Source: Deltaproteobacteria bacterium | Lineage (GTDB): Bacteria; Desulfobacterota; Desulfobaccia; Desulfobaccales; 0-14-0-80-60-11 | Reading direction: 5' to 3' | NCBI GenBank assembly: GCA_019308625.1 | Contig: JAFDHU010000005.1 | Coordinates: forward strand, 1-21,843 | DNA: 21,843 nucleotides | Shown here: piece after piece, positions 1 through 7,264 of the stretch | How positions within the stretch are numbered: position 1 is the stretch's first letter | Layout: each line of letters starts with the position of its first letter | Notes under the pieces: model-generated | The model's input: only the letters and a program-made list of their open reading frames with translations | Databases searched by the model: none | What the model was told of the DNA's origin: nothing | Position numbers and translations under genes: made by a program

Positions 1-100
1 AGGCGGATATGAGAGCCAGTTCATTAAACAGGAACAGCTCCCGGCAATGGGTGGTCTTGGCGCCAAGCTTGTCTCGGGATTTGATGTGGGCCTGGGTCAT
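1..100 (-). CDS. Unrecognised protein, N-terminal 33 residues only (runs off left edge)
   Basis: The reading frame opens with ATG at 100, seven bases after a strong GAGGAGG ribosome binding site, and stays open to the window edge. The visible peptide begins MTQAHIKSRDKLGAK and continues with a Cys-Arg-Glu-Leu-Phe stretch. It lies 127 bp downstream of gmk on the same strand, so it may be the last visible gene of the DUF4416-yicC-remA-gmk operon. It is not rpoZ, which often follows gmk. I do not recognise the family and 33 residues are too few to assign one. Confidence 0.6.
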   Translation of the reverse strand, partial: MTQAHIKSRDKLGAKTTHCRELFLFNELALISA

Positions 101-227
101 GGCCTGGCCTCCTCAGGCTGGGGGGCTCTTTCAGGATGGGCTCAAGGGCAGCCCCGAAGTTCTCATACCTTCCAACTTAATGTTAACACAAACACAAGCG
201 CGAGGGTTTGTGAAAAACAGAATAGAG

Positions 228-830
228 CTAAGGAAGGAAGCGGGGAGCCAGCTCGGGCCAAGCCCGGCTGACCCGCAGGCGGCTGGCCACAATGATGGCC
301 TTAAGCTGCGCCAGGGCCTGCTCAAACTGGTCATTCACCACTAAAAAATCATACCAGGATACTTCCCGGAGCTCGGCCCGGCCCTGCTCCAGGCGACGCT
401 GGAGTTCCTCCGGCGGCAGGTCCCCCCGGACCTGAAGGCGTCGCTTCAACTCGGTCAAGTCAGGAGGAAGGATGAAGATAAGAACGGCTTGAGGGAAGTG
501 ACCTTTGACGGCCCGGGCTCCCCGGGTGTCCAGGTCAAAGACCAGGTCACCCCCCCCAGCCAGGGCCCCTTTAATCCATGCTTTGGAGGTGCCGTACCAG
601 TACCCGAATTGTTCCACGCACTCCACCAGGTCCCCCTGCTCCTGCAGACGGCGAAATTCCTCAATACTAATAAAAAAGTAGTCCTGGCCGTGAACCTCTC
701 CGGAACGGGGCGGCCGGGTGGTGAAGGAGATGGAGAATCTTAGCCTGTCATCGGCTTTCAGCAGTTCTTTCAGAAGGGTGGTTTTGCCGGTGCCCGAGGG
801 GGCGGTAATGACAAAGATGTTTCCGGACAC
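228..830 (-). CDS. gmk: Guanylate kinase
   Basis: ATP-dependent phosphorylation of GMP to GDP in the cytoplasm, an essential step of guanine nucleotide supply and of nucleotide recycling. The 200-residue protein has the P-loop APSGTGKTT at residues 10-18 and the GMP-binding TTRPPRSGEVHGQDYFF segment at about 37-53, both standard for Gmk. The usual D-I-D-x-Q-G motif reads DLDTRG here, a conservative oddity. Length matches the family (about 200-210). The start is GTG at 830, directly after the remA stop (TAAGTG), with AGAGG five bases upstream inside remA, so the two genes are translationally coupled. Assignment is secure. Confidence 0.96.
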   Translation of the reverse strand: MSGNIFVITAPSGTGKTTLLKELLKADDRLRFSISFTTRPPRSGEVHGQDYFFISIEEFRRLQEQGDLVECVEQFGYWYGTSKAWIKGALAGGGDLVFDLDTRGARAVKGHFPQAVLIFILPPDLTELKRRLQVRGDLPPEELQRRLEQGRAELREVSWYDFLVVNDQFEQALAQLKAIIVASRLRVSRAWPELAPRFLP

Positions 831-1115
831 TTAGGCCTCTTTTTCCCTGGTTTCCGGGCGGCCGGACCCGTGGTGATTGCCGCTGAGCCGTTGCGAAATA
901 GTTTCCACATGCACGGCAGACAGGATCACGTGGTTGCTGTCGGTAATAATAATGGAGCGGGTTTTGCGCCCGTGGGTGGCATCTATCAGGCGCTGGGCTC
1001 CCCGGGCCTCCTCCCGCAGGCGCTTGCTGGGCGCCGAGTTGGGCAGAATCACCGCCACCACCCGGCTGGAGAGCACCGTATTGCCGAACCCGATATTGAC
1101 TGTGCGTTCCTCCAT
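831..1115 (-). CDS. remA: DUF370 / RemA-like regulatory protein
   Basis: A 94-residue member of the DUF370 family. It opens with the family signature VNIGFGNTV and carries SAPSKRL, LIDATHGRKTRSII and TDSNHVILSAV, which are the conserved blocks of RemA. In Bacillus subtilis RemA is a DNA-binding activator of matrix and osmoprotection genes; in proteobacteria the gene usually lies, as here, between yicC and gmk, and its role there is not established. The last residues (HHGSGRPETREKEA) form a hydrophilic tail beyond the usual family end. The stop codon abuts the gmk GTG and the start lies 15 bases after the yicC stop. Confidence 0.9.
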   Translation of the reverse strand: MEERTVNIGFGNTVLSSRVVAVILPNSAPSKRLREEARGAQRLIDATHGRKTRSIIITDSNHVILSAVHVETISQRLSGNHHGSGRPETREKEA

Positions 1116-1130
1116 AATCCCCTCCTCCTG

Positions 1131-2024
1131 TTACTCTATATTCTGCGCCTGCTCCCGCAACCTTTCCAGAAACCCTTTGATTTCCAGCACTGCCTGGGCA
1201 ATGACCAGATCGTTGGCCTTGGCCCCGATAGTGTGGACCTCGCGCAGCATCTCCTGCAGGAGGAACTCCAACTTGCGGCCCACGGGACCGGAATTGTCGC
1301 CGACCTCCAGGGTGTGGCGGAACTGCCCCAGATGGGACTCCAGGCGGGTCAGCTCTTCCTGGATATCCCGGCGCTCCGCCAGAAAGGCCAGTTCCTGGGC
1401 CAGCCGGGCCTCATCCACCCCGCCGGTTTCGGCCAAAACCTCCGCCAGGCGGGTTCTGACCCTCTCCCGCCATTGGCCAGGCAACCCCGCGGCCTGAGCC
1501 TTGATACGGTCCAGAAGGTGCCCCATCTCCTGGGCGAAGGCCACCATCTCCGCCGCCAGGGCGGCGCCTTCAGTGCGGCGCATTTCTTCCAAGATATCCA
1601 GGGCCTGATGCAGGGCCTGGGACAGAAACAGCCAAGTTTCCTCCAGGTCAGGGGCTTCCCGCTCCCGGCTGATGAAAAAATCAGCAAAATGCAGCAAGTG
1701 CTCCAGCTGTAAGGGCTCCTCCAGCCCGGCGGCCGCGGCCAACTGCCGCAGCATATTCAGGGTTTCCTCCACCAAGGCCAGATCCAGCTTGAGGGCGGGG
1801 GCGTGTTCAGGTTTGGTCTCCCAGGAAAGCTGCAGTTCCACTCGACCTCTCAACACCCGGCTTTTGATGAGCTTCCGGACCCGGTCTTCCAGGGCCCACA
1901 GGTGTTTGGGCAGATTGAGGGAGAGGTCCAAAAAACGATGGTTGAGGGTGCGCAACTCCACAATCCACTTCTGGGCCGGGGCTTCCGCTTCGCCTCGCCC
2001 ATAGCCGGTCATACTTTTGATCAT
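1131..2024 (-). CDS. yicC: YicC family endoribonuclease
   Basis: 297 residues with the family opening MIKSMTGYGR, the N-terminal YicC_N block (WIVELRTLNHRFLDLSLNLP, about residues 20-39) and the C-terminal DUF1732 region ending in GRKLEFLLQEMLREVHTIGAKAND (about 252-275). YicC of E. coli is reported to be an endoribonuclease that acts on small RNA. The middle of the protein is strongly helical with many Leu, Glu and Arg, as expected. The start codon lies three bases after the DUF4416 stop, which indicates one transcript. Family assignment is secure; the physiological substrate here is not known. Confidence 0.93.
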   Translation of the reverse strand: MIKSMTGYGRGEAEAPAQKWIVELRTLNHRFLDLSLNLPKHLWALEDRVRKLIKSRVLRGRVELQLSWETKPEHAPALKLDLALVEETLNMLRQLAAAAGLEEPLQLEHLLHFADFFISREREAPDLEETWLFLSQALHQALDILEEMRRTEGAALAAEMVAFAQEMGHLLDRIKAQAAGLPGQWRERVRTRLAEVLAETGGVDEARLAQELAFLAERRDIQEELTRLESHLGQFRHTLEVGDNSGPVGRKLEFLLQEMLREVHTIGAKANDLVIAQAVLEIKGFLERLREQAQNIE

Positions 2025-2027
2025 CGC

Positions 2028-2558
2028 TTACGCCAGGGACTTCAACTGCCAGAGATATTTCCGTCGGACTAGCATCAGCAGGGCCGGCATCCTGCCCTCG
2101 GCATAATCCGGATAACTCCAGGGCAGGGCCTTAAAATCACCTTTGGAGAAAATTAGGGTAAGATCGCCGTAAATGCCCTGTTCCAGGTAAAGGCGATGGG
2201 TGTAGTTTTTGCCGGTGGCCAGCACCAGGCGCTCTTTGGCCACGTAGCCGGGATCTGCATTTACCAATCGGCGGCCTCCCAACGAGAAGTCTTCTTCCAG
2301 GGCGTTGGTGAAGAGCTTCCAGCGAGCTAAGTGGGCCGGGTCGGCCAGATGCAGGAAAGCCACCAGACGCCGGCCCAGGTCCGGCCCCATCTCCCGGTGA
2401 TAGTACTCGGTGGCCGTGAAGGGCCACCAGGGACTGACCAAGTCCGGGGGCCCGAAATAGGCGGCGAGACGTCGGATGAAGGGCCCGCTGAGGTCCTTCC
2501 GGGCCATAATCAGGCTTACTACCGGCTTTACCGGCTGCGACGGCTGGGGCTTGCTCAT
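2028..2558 (-). CDS. DUF4416 family protein
   Basis: A 176-residue protein that I place in DUF4416 from its layout: VVSLIMARKDL near the N terminus, PFTATEYYHREMGPDLGRR in the middle, and the end GDFKALPWSYPDYAEGRMPALLMLVRRKY. Members are found mainly in Desulfobacterota and related anaerobes and have no known function. I start it at ATG 2558, after GGGAAGG, although the frame stays open to 2810. An upstream ATG at 2585 overlaps the predicted -10 box TATGAT, so it cannot be in the mRNA from that promoter. This is the first gene of the operon with yicC, remA and gmk. Confidence 0.82.
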   Translation of the reverse strand: MSKPQPSQPVKPVVSLIMARKDLSGPFIRRLAAYFGPPDLVSPWWPFTATEYYHREMGPDLGRRLVAFLHLADPAHLARWKLFTNALEEDFSLGGRRLVNADPGYVAKERLVLATGKNYTHRLYLEQGIYGDLTLIFSKGDFKALPWSYPDYAEGRMPALLMLVRRKYLWQLKSLA

Positions 2559-2580
2559 CGCCTTCCCTGGTAAGGTCTTT

Positions 2581-2609
2581 ATCATAGGAAAGGGAAGGAT
2601 GGAAAGCAA
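2581..2609 (-). promoter_or_regulatory. Sigma-70-type promoter of the DUF4416-yicC-remA-gmk operon
   Basis: On the minus strand TTGCTT (2604-2609) is followed after 17 bases by TATGAT (2581-2586). That is 4/6 and 5/6 against the consensus with ideal spacing. The predicted start near 2574 leaves a leader of about 16 bases before ATG 2558. Confidence 0.6.
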
Positions 2610-2614
2610 TGAAA

Positions 2615-2628
2615 TTTTCATGTGAAAA
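2615..2628. promoter_or_regulatory. Palindrome just upstream of the -35 box (possible operator)
   Basis: TTTTCA-TG-TGAAAA is a perfect 6-bp-arm inverted repeat that begins six bases upstream of the -35 box of the DUF4416 operon promoter. The position suits a regulator binding site, but no other copy was noticed and the regulator is unknown. Confidence 0.3.
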
Positions 2629-2948
2629 ATTGCACAGTTAAAGACTTCCTTCAGGGATTCCCTGAGGCCCAAATAAGTAGTTTTAAACCCGTAACAAATT
2701 ACTTCCAAGGGGTGGGCCCTTGGACTTTGTTCCTTTGTGTGAAAAAAGCCGGCTTGACCCTGAAAAGTAAGAGATGAGCCAACTTGCCAGACTTCCCTCC
2801 CGGATAACATGGGTACAAGAAGAAAAGACCCCTGTCCTCTTCCCGGAAAGCGGAGAAACTAGTATATTTCTATCCAGGCCCCGAAGCAGGCCAGGCTTCA
2901 ATTATTGAAACTTATTGGCTTTTTCCGGTTCAATTTGTCCTGGTAGAA
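2629..2948. other. Divergent intergenic region with two stem-loops
   Basis: No convincing gene lies here; the reading frames that cross it lack a ribosome binding site and family-like composition. It holds two perfect inverted repeats: TCAGGGA-T-TCCCTGA at 2651-2665, and TCCAAGGG-gtggg-CCCTTGGA at 2704-2724. A weak candidate promoter for hypA is TTGCCA with TAACAT 15 bases later, at about 2784-2810. Function unknown; the stem-loops could be operators or a leader RNA. Confidence 0.4.
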
Positions 2949-3314
2949 ATGCACGAATACGCCTTTATGCAAGAGGTTATCGCCTCAGCCTTAGCCCGGC
3001 TATCTCAGGAGAATCCCCCACCCAGGGTTTCCGAGGTGATCCTGAAGGTGGGAGGCCTGGAGGTGCATTCCGAGGCCGCAGCCCGCCTAGCTTTTAAGGT
3101 CCAGGTCCGGGGTACTCCTCTGGAAGGTTGCCGGCTGAACCTGACTCTCATCCCGCCCAAGTGGGAATGCCACGCTTGCGGAGCTGCCGGGGTTTTGGAT
3201 CAAAAGACGTACCCAGAGACTTCGCCCCTAATTATGTGTTCCGGGTGCGGCAAGCCGGTGGTCCTGCAAGGTGGCCGAGGAGTGGAGACCCTGGAACTTA
3301 TTCTGGAGGAATAA
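2949..3314 (+). CDS. hypA: Hydrogenase maturation nickel metallochaperone HypA
   Basis: HypA delivers nickel, with HypB, to the large subunit of [NiFe] hydrogenases in the cytoplasm. The 121-residue protein starts with Met-His-Glu, the N-terminal nickel site in which His2 is the key ligand. It has the structural zinc site as two CxxC pairs, Cys74/Cys77 and Cys97/Cys100. Length and layout match the family. The ribosome binding site is weak (GGTAG). No other hyp or hydrogenase gene is in the window; hypA heads a plus-strand cluster with queE 27 bases downstream and then queC, an unusual place for it. Confidence 0.9.
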   Translation: MHEYAFMQEVIASALARLSQENPPPRVSEVILKVGGLEVHSEAAARLAFKVQVRGTPLEGCRLNLTLIPPKWECHACGAAGVLDQKTYPETSPLIMCSGCGKPVVLQGGRGVETLELILEE

Positions 3315-3341
3315 TCATTACCCTTCCGGGTTCAGTCCGTT

Positions 3342-3983
3342 ATGGCCCTTGAGGTCTGTGAAACCTTTTTCAGCCTTCTGGGGGAGTCCACCCTCGCCGG
3401 GCTGCCGGCTTTTTTTATCCGGCTGTCCGGCTGTAACCTGCGGTGCCGCTACTGCGATACCACTTATGCCTATGAAAAGGGAACGCTGGTTCCGGTGGAG
3501 AACCTGGTGGAGGAGGCCCGCCTCCACCGTCCCCGCTATGTGCTGGTCACCGGCGGCGAGCCCCTGCTGCAGAGGGAGACCCCTGCCCTTCTTAGGGCTC
3601 TGGCCGACGCCGGCTGGTCCGTGCTCCTGGAAACCAATGGCTCTCTTCCCATAAATCAGGTTGACCCCCGGGTAAGACGCATCCTGGACGTGAAGTGCCC
3701 GGATAGTGGCATGGCCGAGCAAATGCATTGGGCCAACCTGGAGGTGGTGACCCGCCAGGATGAAGTAAAATTCGTGGTTTCCGGGAGGGAGGACTTTAAC
3801 TGGGCCCTGAACGTCATCTCCCGTTATCGTTTGACGGACCGCCTGCCGGTGCTTATTTCCCCGGTCTTCGAGGTGGTATCTCCCCGGGATGCAGCCCGCT
3901 GGATCCTGGAAAGCGGGGAACCTCTGCGTCTGAATTTGCAGCTACACAAATATATCTGGGGGCCGGAGGCCCGGGGCGTATGA
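3342..3983 (+). CDS. queE: 7-carboxy-7-deazaguanine synthase (radical SAM)
   Basis: QueE converts 6-carboxytetrahydropterin to 7-carboxy-7-deazaguanine, the third step of preQ0/queuosine synthesis. The 213-residue protein has the radical-SAM cysteines CNLRCRYC (Cys31, Cys35, Cys38), preceded by the family block FFSLLGES, then VTGGEPLLQ (SAM contact) and LETNGS. The C terminus keeps LQLHKYIWGP, typical of QueE. Its last four bases overlap the start of queC (ATGA), so the two are translationally coupled. QueD and FolE, which make the substrate, are not in this window. Assignment is secure. Confidence 0.94.
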   Translation: MALEVCETFFSLLGESTLAGLPAFFIRLSGCNLRCRYCDTTYAYEKGTLVPVENLVEEARLHRPRYVLVTGGEPLLQRETPALLRALADAGWSVLLETNGSLPINQVDPRVRRILDVKCPDSGMAEQMHWANLEVVTRQDEVKFVVSGREDFNWALNVISRYRLTDRLPVLISPVFEVVSPRDAARWILESGEPLRLNLQLHKYIWGPEARGV

Positions 3984-4684
3984 AGAAAAAATCTCTGGCA
4001 GTGGTATTGCTTAGCGGCGGTCTGGACAGTTGCGTCACCGCGGCGCTGGCCCGCCAGCGCTTTGACCTGGCCCTTTTTCATGCCAATTACGGCCAGCGCA
4101 CCCTGGCCCGGGAATTGGCCGCGTTTCGGGCCCAAGCCGAATTCTTCGGAGCAAAGCAGGTCCTGACGGTGGACCTGCCTTTTCTGGGGGAAATCGGCGG
4201 CTCCAGCCTCACGGATCTCAGTATGGCCATTCCCGAGGAAGAGGAAGAGGCGGGCATCCCCACCACTTATGTGCCCTTCCGCAACTCCATCCTGCTGGCT
4301 GCGGCCACCGCCTGGGCCGAAGTACTGGGGGCTCAGGCCATATTCATCGGCGCCAATGTCCTGGACAACCCCGGCTACCCGGATTGCCGTCCCGAATATT
4401 TTGCCGCCTTTCAGCAGCTCATCCGCCTAGGCACCGGACCCCATACCCACCTCACCCTGGAGACCCCCCTGATTCACTTGGACAAGGCCGGCATCGTGCG
4501 CTTGGGCCTGGAGCTGGGCGCCCCTTTTCACCTTACCTGGTCTTGCTACCGGAGCGAATCCCTGGCCTGCGGCCGCTGCTCTTCCTGCCGTTTGCGCCTC
4601 AAGGGATTTGCCGCGGCCGGAGTGGAAGACCCCATCCCCTATGAAGCCTCACCGTCACCGCTCGATGGAACGCGGACCGCATGA
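3980..4684 (+). CDS. queC: 7-cyano-7-deazaguanine synthase
   Basis: QueC uses ATP and ammonia to turn 7-carboxy-7-deazaguanine into preQ0. The 234-residue protein has the PP-loop SGGLDS at residues 12-17, the substrate-binding GYPDCRPEYFAAF region at about 132-144, and four C-terminal zinc cysteines Cys189, Cys197, Cys200 and Cys203 (SCYRSESLACGRCSSC). These are the standard family features. The gene overlaps queE by four bases. It ends 49 bases from the convergent end of the receiver-like gene at 4734. No terminator hairpin is evident between them. Confidence 0.95.
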   Translation: MKKKSLAVVLLSGGLDSCVTAALARQRFDLALFHANYGQRTLARELAAFRAQAEFFGAKQVLTVDLPFLGEIGGSSLTDLSMAIPEEEEEAGIPTTYVPFRNSILLAAATAWAEVLGAQAIFIGANVLDNPGYPDCRPEYFAAFQQLIRLGTGPHTHLTLETPLIHLDKAGIVRLGLELGAPFHLTWSCYRSESLACGRCSSCRLRLKGFAAAGVEDPIPYEASPSPLDGTRTA

Positions 4685-4733
4685 AACCAATCTTAGAGAG
4701 CCAAGGAGTACTTTCGCACGGGGATAAGGGAGC

Positions 4734-5162
4734 TCAACTCAGGGACTTTTTCCTGGAAGGGCGCTTCTTGGCAGGTTTCCTCCCCTGATGACGCCGGACC
4801 ATGGCGAGCACCTCCCAACCTTCAAAAGGTGCCAGCAGGCAAGCGTAAATGCCGATTTCCATGGCCTCTCGGATGAGTTCCCGGTGCTCTTCGTGGGATT
4901 TGTCGCAAAGGAGCACGATGCGGCAGTAGGGGCAGGCTACCTTTATGCGGGAGTAAATGCCGGGCCCGAAGGACAACACCGATTCGCAGTCCAAAAATAC
5001 CGTGGCAAATCGGCATTCCTTCAGGGCCTGCAGTGACTCCCCGATATCGGAGACCACCAGGGGGGCATGATTATGCTCCCGTAGCAAGTTGACAAGGTAG
5101 TCTCTTATTTCATCGTTGCCCACCACCAGAAACAGGGCAAGGTCTTTTTGGGCCAGAACCAT
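4734..5162 (-). CDS. Stand-alone receiver-like protein, degenerate
   Basis: 142 residues with the alternating fold of a CheY-type receiver and no output domain. Strand 1 is FLVVGNDE, with Asn16-Asp17 where the acidic pair normally sits. The putative phospho-acceptor is Asp58 in TVFLDCE. The conserved Lys before the Pro of the beta5-alpha5 loop is missing: the sequence reads LLAPFEGW. A basic tail (GRKPAKKRPSRKK) closes the protein. Loss of the Lys usually impairs phosphorylation switching, so it may be a pseudo-receiver or a protein-binding module. The start is ATG 5162 after CCGGAG. It is transcribed from the region that holds the three-hairpin element at 5250-5340. Confidence 0.7.
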   Translation of the reverse strand: MVLAQKDLALFLVVGNDEIRDYLVNLLREHNHAPLVVSDIGESLQALKECRFATVFLDCESVLSFGPGIYSRIKVACPYCRIVLLCDKSHEEHRELIREAMEIGIYACLLAPFEGWEVLAMVRRHQGRKPAKKRPSRKKSLS

Positions 5163-5249
5163 TTCTCCGGAAGAATTTTTCTAGCAGCACAAGCGGTTGC
5201 CCCTCCAAAAGAGCAGCAGTCTGTCTCTTTAACTCCGCTGCCGACAGGG

Positions 5250-5289
5250 AAAAAGAAAAAGCCCCACAACACATTTCAGCATGTGGGGC
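5250..5289 (-). terminator. Strong Rho-independent terminator
   Basis: On the minus strand GCCCCACA (5282-5289) pairs perfectly with TGTGGGGC (5261-5268) across a 13-base loop, followed by TTTTTCTTTTT. It would end transcription of the MBL-TPR gene, or act as an attenuator or sRNA terminator ahead of the receiver-like gene that starts 88 bases downstream. Confidence 0.8.
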
Positions 5290-5509
5290 CTTATCCACGG
5301 GAGAGGGGCAACTCTCCCTCAGGTCAACCTGTTATCTAGCTTTGCAATTTTCAAGCCATGGCTTTTTTTCGGATTCCTAAAGAGTTAGCGTAGACACGAG
5401 TATCTTTATGTTTGAATTTCGACCCGACAAAAAGAGGGAGCAATAAGATTAAGCCTTTGTACTACTTGTTCAATTTCCGACTTTTAGTCGGAATTCAGAC
5501 AAACCCGGG
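5290..5509 (-). other. Structured intergenic region, possible leader or small RNA
   Basis: No gene is seen. Read on the minus strand, a perfect hairpin TTCCGACT-AAA-AGTCGGAA (5475-5493) lies just past the stop of the MBL-TPR gene. Then come the palindrome AAGCCATGGCTT (5353-5364), a CAGG-TTGA-CCTG mini-hairpin at about 5320-5331, and GGGAGAG-ttgccc-CTCTCCC (5299-5318), which leads straight into the terminator at 5250-5289. Three stems in a row ending in a terminator resemble a small RNA or a 5' leader. No known RNA family was recognised. Confidence 0.4.
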
Positions 5510-6757
5510 TCAGGTTTTCTCGGTTTTCTCCCTCTCCTGTCGTACTTTTTCCATTTCCTCCTTAAATCTGGAGGCAAATTCCGTTCTGAAGGCCTCTAGA
5601 TCCATAGCCTCATTCACCCGGCCGGACAGATACAGGGCCATGCCCTTGTAAACCTGGGCTTCCTGCAGGGTGGGATAGAGTTTCAGGGCCTGATCGAAAT
5701 AGGCCAGGCTCTCCTCATATCTTCCCATCCCCAGGAGAGCATGACCTTTGGCCGTGAGGGCATGAGGATCATCTCTTTGACGCGCCAGGATTTCATCCAG
5801 GACCTGAATTGCCTCCTCACCCCGTCCCAGGTCGGTGAGGCACAGGGCTTTGATCTTCATGGCCCGCACATTTTCCGGATTGAAGGCCAAGGCCTTGTTG
5901 CAGCAAAAAACTGCTTCCTCCAGGAGTCCCTGCTTAGCTAAGGCCTCGGCCCCCGAAATCCAGGGGACCTTGCTTTCCGGCTCCGCCCCCAGCACCTGCA
6001 GCAACAGACCCTCGTAAGTCTGCTCAATCACTGTCCGGCCCAGGTTGGCTATCGGCACCCCGTGTCCGGGCAGGATATGGGCGATATCCCGCCGCAGCAG
6101 GGCCCTTACGCCGAACAGATAGTGAGCCAACTGACCCCCGGCTTTTTTATCAATTTCCGGCTCGGCGTATGGAATGGCCGCATCCCCGGTAATGGCGGTC
6201 CGGCTGGCCGAGTGGTACAGGCTGATGCTGTCCAGGGTGTGTCCCGGGGTATAAATCACTTCCCAGTCCTCGCCGCTCAGGTTAAGAATCTCCCCGCCCT
6301 GCACTTCAGTGAAGCGACAGCCCACCTCCTTCAGCAAGGCCCTTAATCCCTCCGGACAGTCTTTGTGCAAAATCAACTCCAAATCGGGATTTTCATTGAT
6401 CACTGGGTAGCGCAACAGCTCAAAGGTTCCCATGCAATGGTCCCGATGGCCGTGAGTGAGGACAATCTTTTTAATTCTCCGGGGATCAAACCCTTGGCTG
6501 AACAGTTGCAAAAACGCGGTATAGTCGTTGCCCGGATCCACAATAGTCACATAATCCCCCAAGAGCAGGTAGATGTTGGAGGAATATTCATAGGATAAGA
6601 GGAAATGAATGTGGTCAAAAATCTCCTCGGTGAAATTGGCCACCTTGGATAAGGGCTGCCAACCGGGATGAGGCGGCTCCGAAAGGGAAGTGGGGTCCTC
6701 AGCCGCTCTTTGCTCCTCGGTGTCTGAGGTATACTCAGGGTGGTTTTTTTCTGTCAT
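5510..6757 (-). CDS. Metallo-beta-lactamase fold hydrolase with C-terminal TPR repeats
   Basis: A 415-residue cytoplasmic protein. After an acidic, probably disordered N terminus (residues 1-35), a metallo-beta-lactamase domain spans about 40-250 with the full metal-binding set: THGHRDH (His102, His104, Asp106, His107), PGHT (His173), TGDA (Asp192) and LPGHG (His232). Residues about 268-385 form three to four tetratricopeptide repeats, and the C terminus is a charged helix. The substrate is not predictable; relatives include flavodiiron-like, glyoxalase-II-like and other hydrolases. The TPR part suggests a protein partner. Start ATG 6757 follows AAAGGTG. The gene stands alone and is closed by the terminator at 5250-5289. 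Confidence 0.85.
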   Translation of the reverse strand: MTEKNHPEYTSDTEEQRAAEDPTSLSEPPHPGWQPLSKVANFTEEIFDHIHFLLSYEYSSNIYLLLGDYVTIVDPGNDYTAFLQLFSQGFDPRRIKKIVLTHGHRDHCMGTFELLRYPVINENPDLELILHKDCPEGLRALLKEVGCRFTEVQGGEILNLSGEDWEVIYTPGHTLDSISLYHSASRTAITGDAAIPYAEPEIDKKAGGQLAHYLFGVRALLRRDIAHILPGHGVPIANLGRTVIEQTYEGLLLQVLGAEPESKVPWISGAEALAKQGLLEEAVFCCNKALAFNPENVRAMKIKALCLTDLGRGEEAIQVLDEILARQRDDPHALTAKGHALLGMGRYEESLAYFDQALKLYPTLQEAQVYKGMALYLSGRVNEAMDLEAFRTEFASRFKEEMEKVRQEREKTEKT

Positions 6758-6851
6758 GTGAATTTCACCTTTGTAAGGTTGTTTTCAAAATATAATTTAT
6801 TTACAATAAAAACCGCTGCCAGAAGAATCCCCTGTGTCAGGGTGTTTGGCT

Positions 6852-7263
6852 ATGATGAACTGTCCCAAATGTGGCAAACCTCTCAACCCCCAGATGCATC
6901 AGGATATGGTTTGCGACGGCCAGGTCTGGTGTAAGCAGTGCCACTCCTACAGTGATGAACTCCTCCGTTTCCGCCAGGCCAGCGAGATCATGACCTGGAG
7001 CCGCCGTATCTGCCAGGCCTTTGGTCAAAAGCCCGTGACGATAGAGGTCTTTCCGAACATGCTTTACCGGGATATCGGCAAGGTCCTGGTGGCCCAAGTT
7101 TACCACCATCACAGATTGCTGGAATTATATACCCCGGGCTTGTCCCTCGCCACCCTCTGTCACGAATTGGCCCACATCTTCACCGGTGAGGATCATACCC
7201 CCAGGTGGGCTCAGACTTTCGCCCCCTGGCGACCCCGAGGAGGTCATGGGGGGGAGGCGATGA
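6852..7263 (+). pseudogene. Zinc-ribbon HELAH metalloprotease-like protein, apparently frameshifted
   Basis: The protein opens MMNCPKCGKPL with a zinc ribbon (CPKC ... CDGQVWCKQC). Near residue 100 it carries CHELAHIFTGEDHTPRW, an HExxH zinc-protease motif with a downstream His that recalls SprT-like or minigluzincin proteins. As sequenced, the frame runs on to 7457, but everything after about 7264 is antisense to the zinc-ribbon gene at 7265-7438 and is not protein-like. A one-base slip at either the C5 run (7222-7226) or the G7 run (7248-7254) would end the protein at TGA 7261-7263, one base from the stop of that convergent gene. I therefore give 7263 as the likely end. It could be a real frameshift, slippage, or a sequencing error. 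Start ATG 6852 follows AGGG; GTG 6834 is an alternative. Confidence 0.55.
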
Positions 7264-7264
7264 C

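Noticed and set aside
870..1712. 280-residue plus-strand frame across remA and yicC
   Set aside because: It crosses two well-recognised genes on the other strand and has no family-like features.
2559..2810. N-terminal extension of the DUF4416 frame
   Set aside because: The extension crosses the predicted promoter, is unlike the family, and ATG 2558 has its own ribosome binding site.
5353..5370. AAGCCATGGCTT followed by T run as a plus-strand terminator
   Set aside because: The stem is very short with a two-base centre, and no plus-strand gene ends nearby.
5250..5400. Possible c-di-GMP (GEMM-I) riboswitch, because of the string TGCAAAGCTAGA
   Set aside because: The matching first stem with its GAAA tetraloop and the closing GGTTGCC element could not be built, so the resemblance is superficial.
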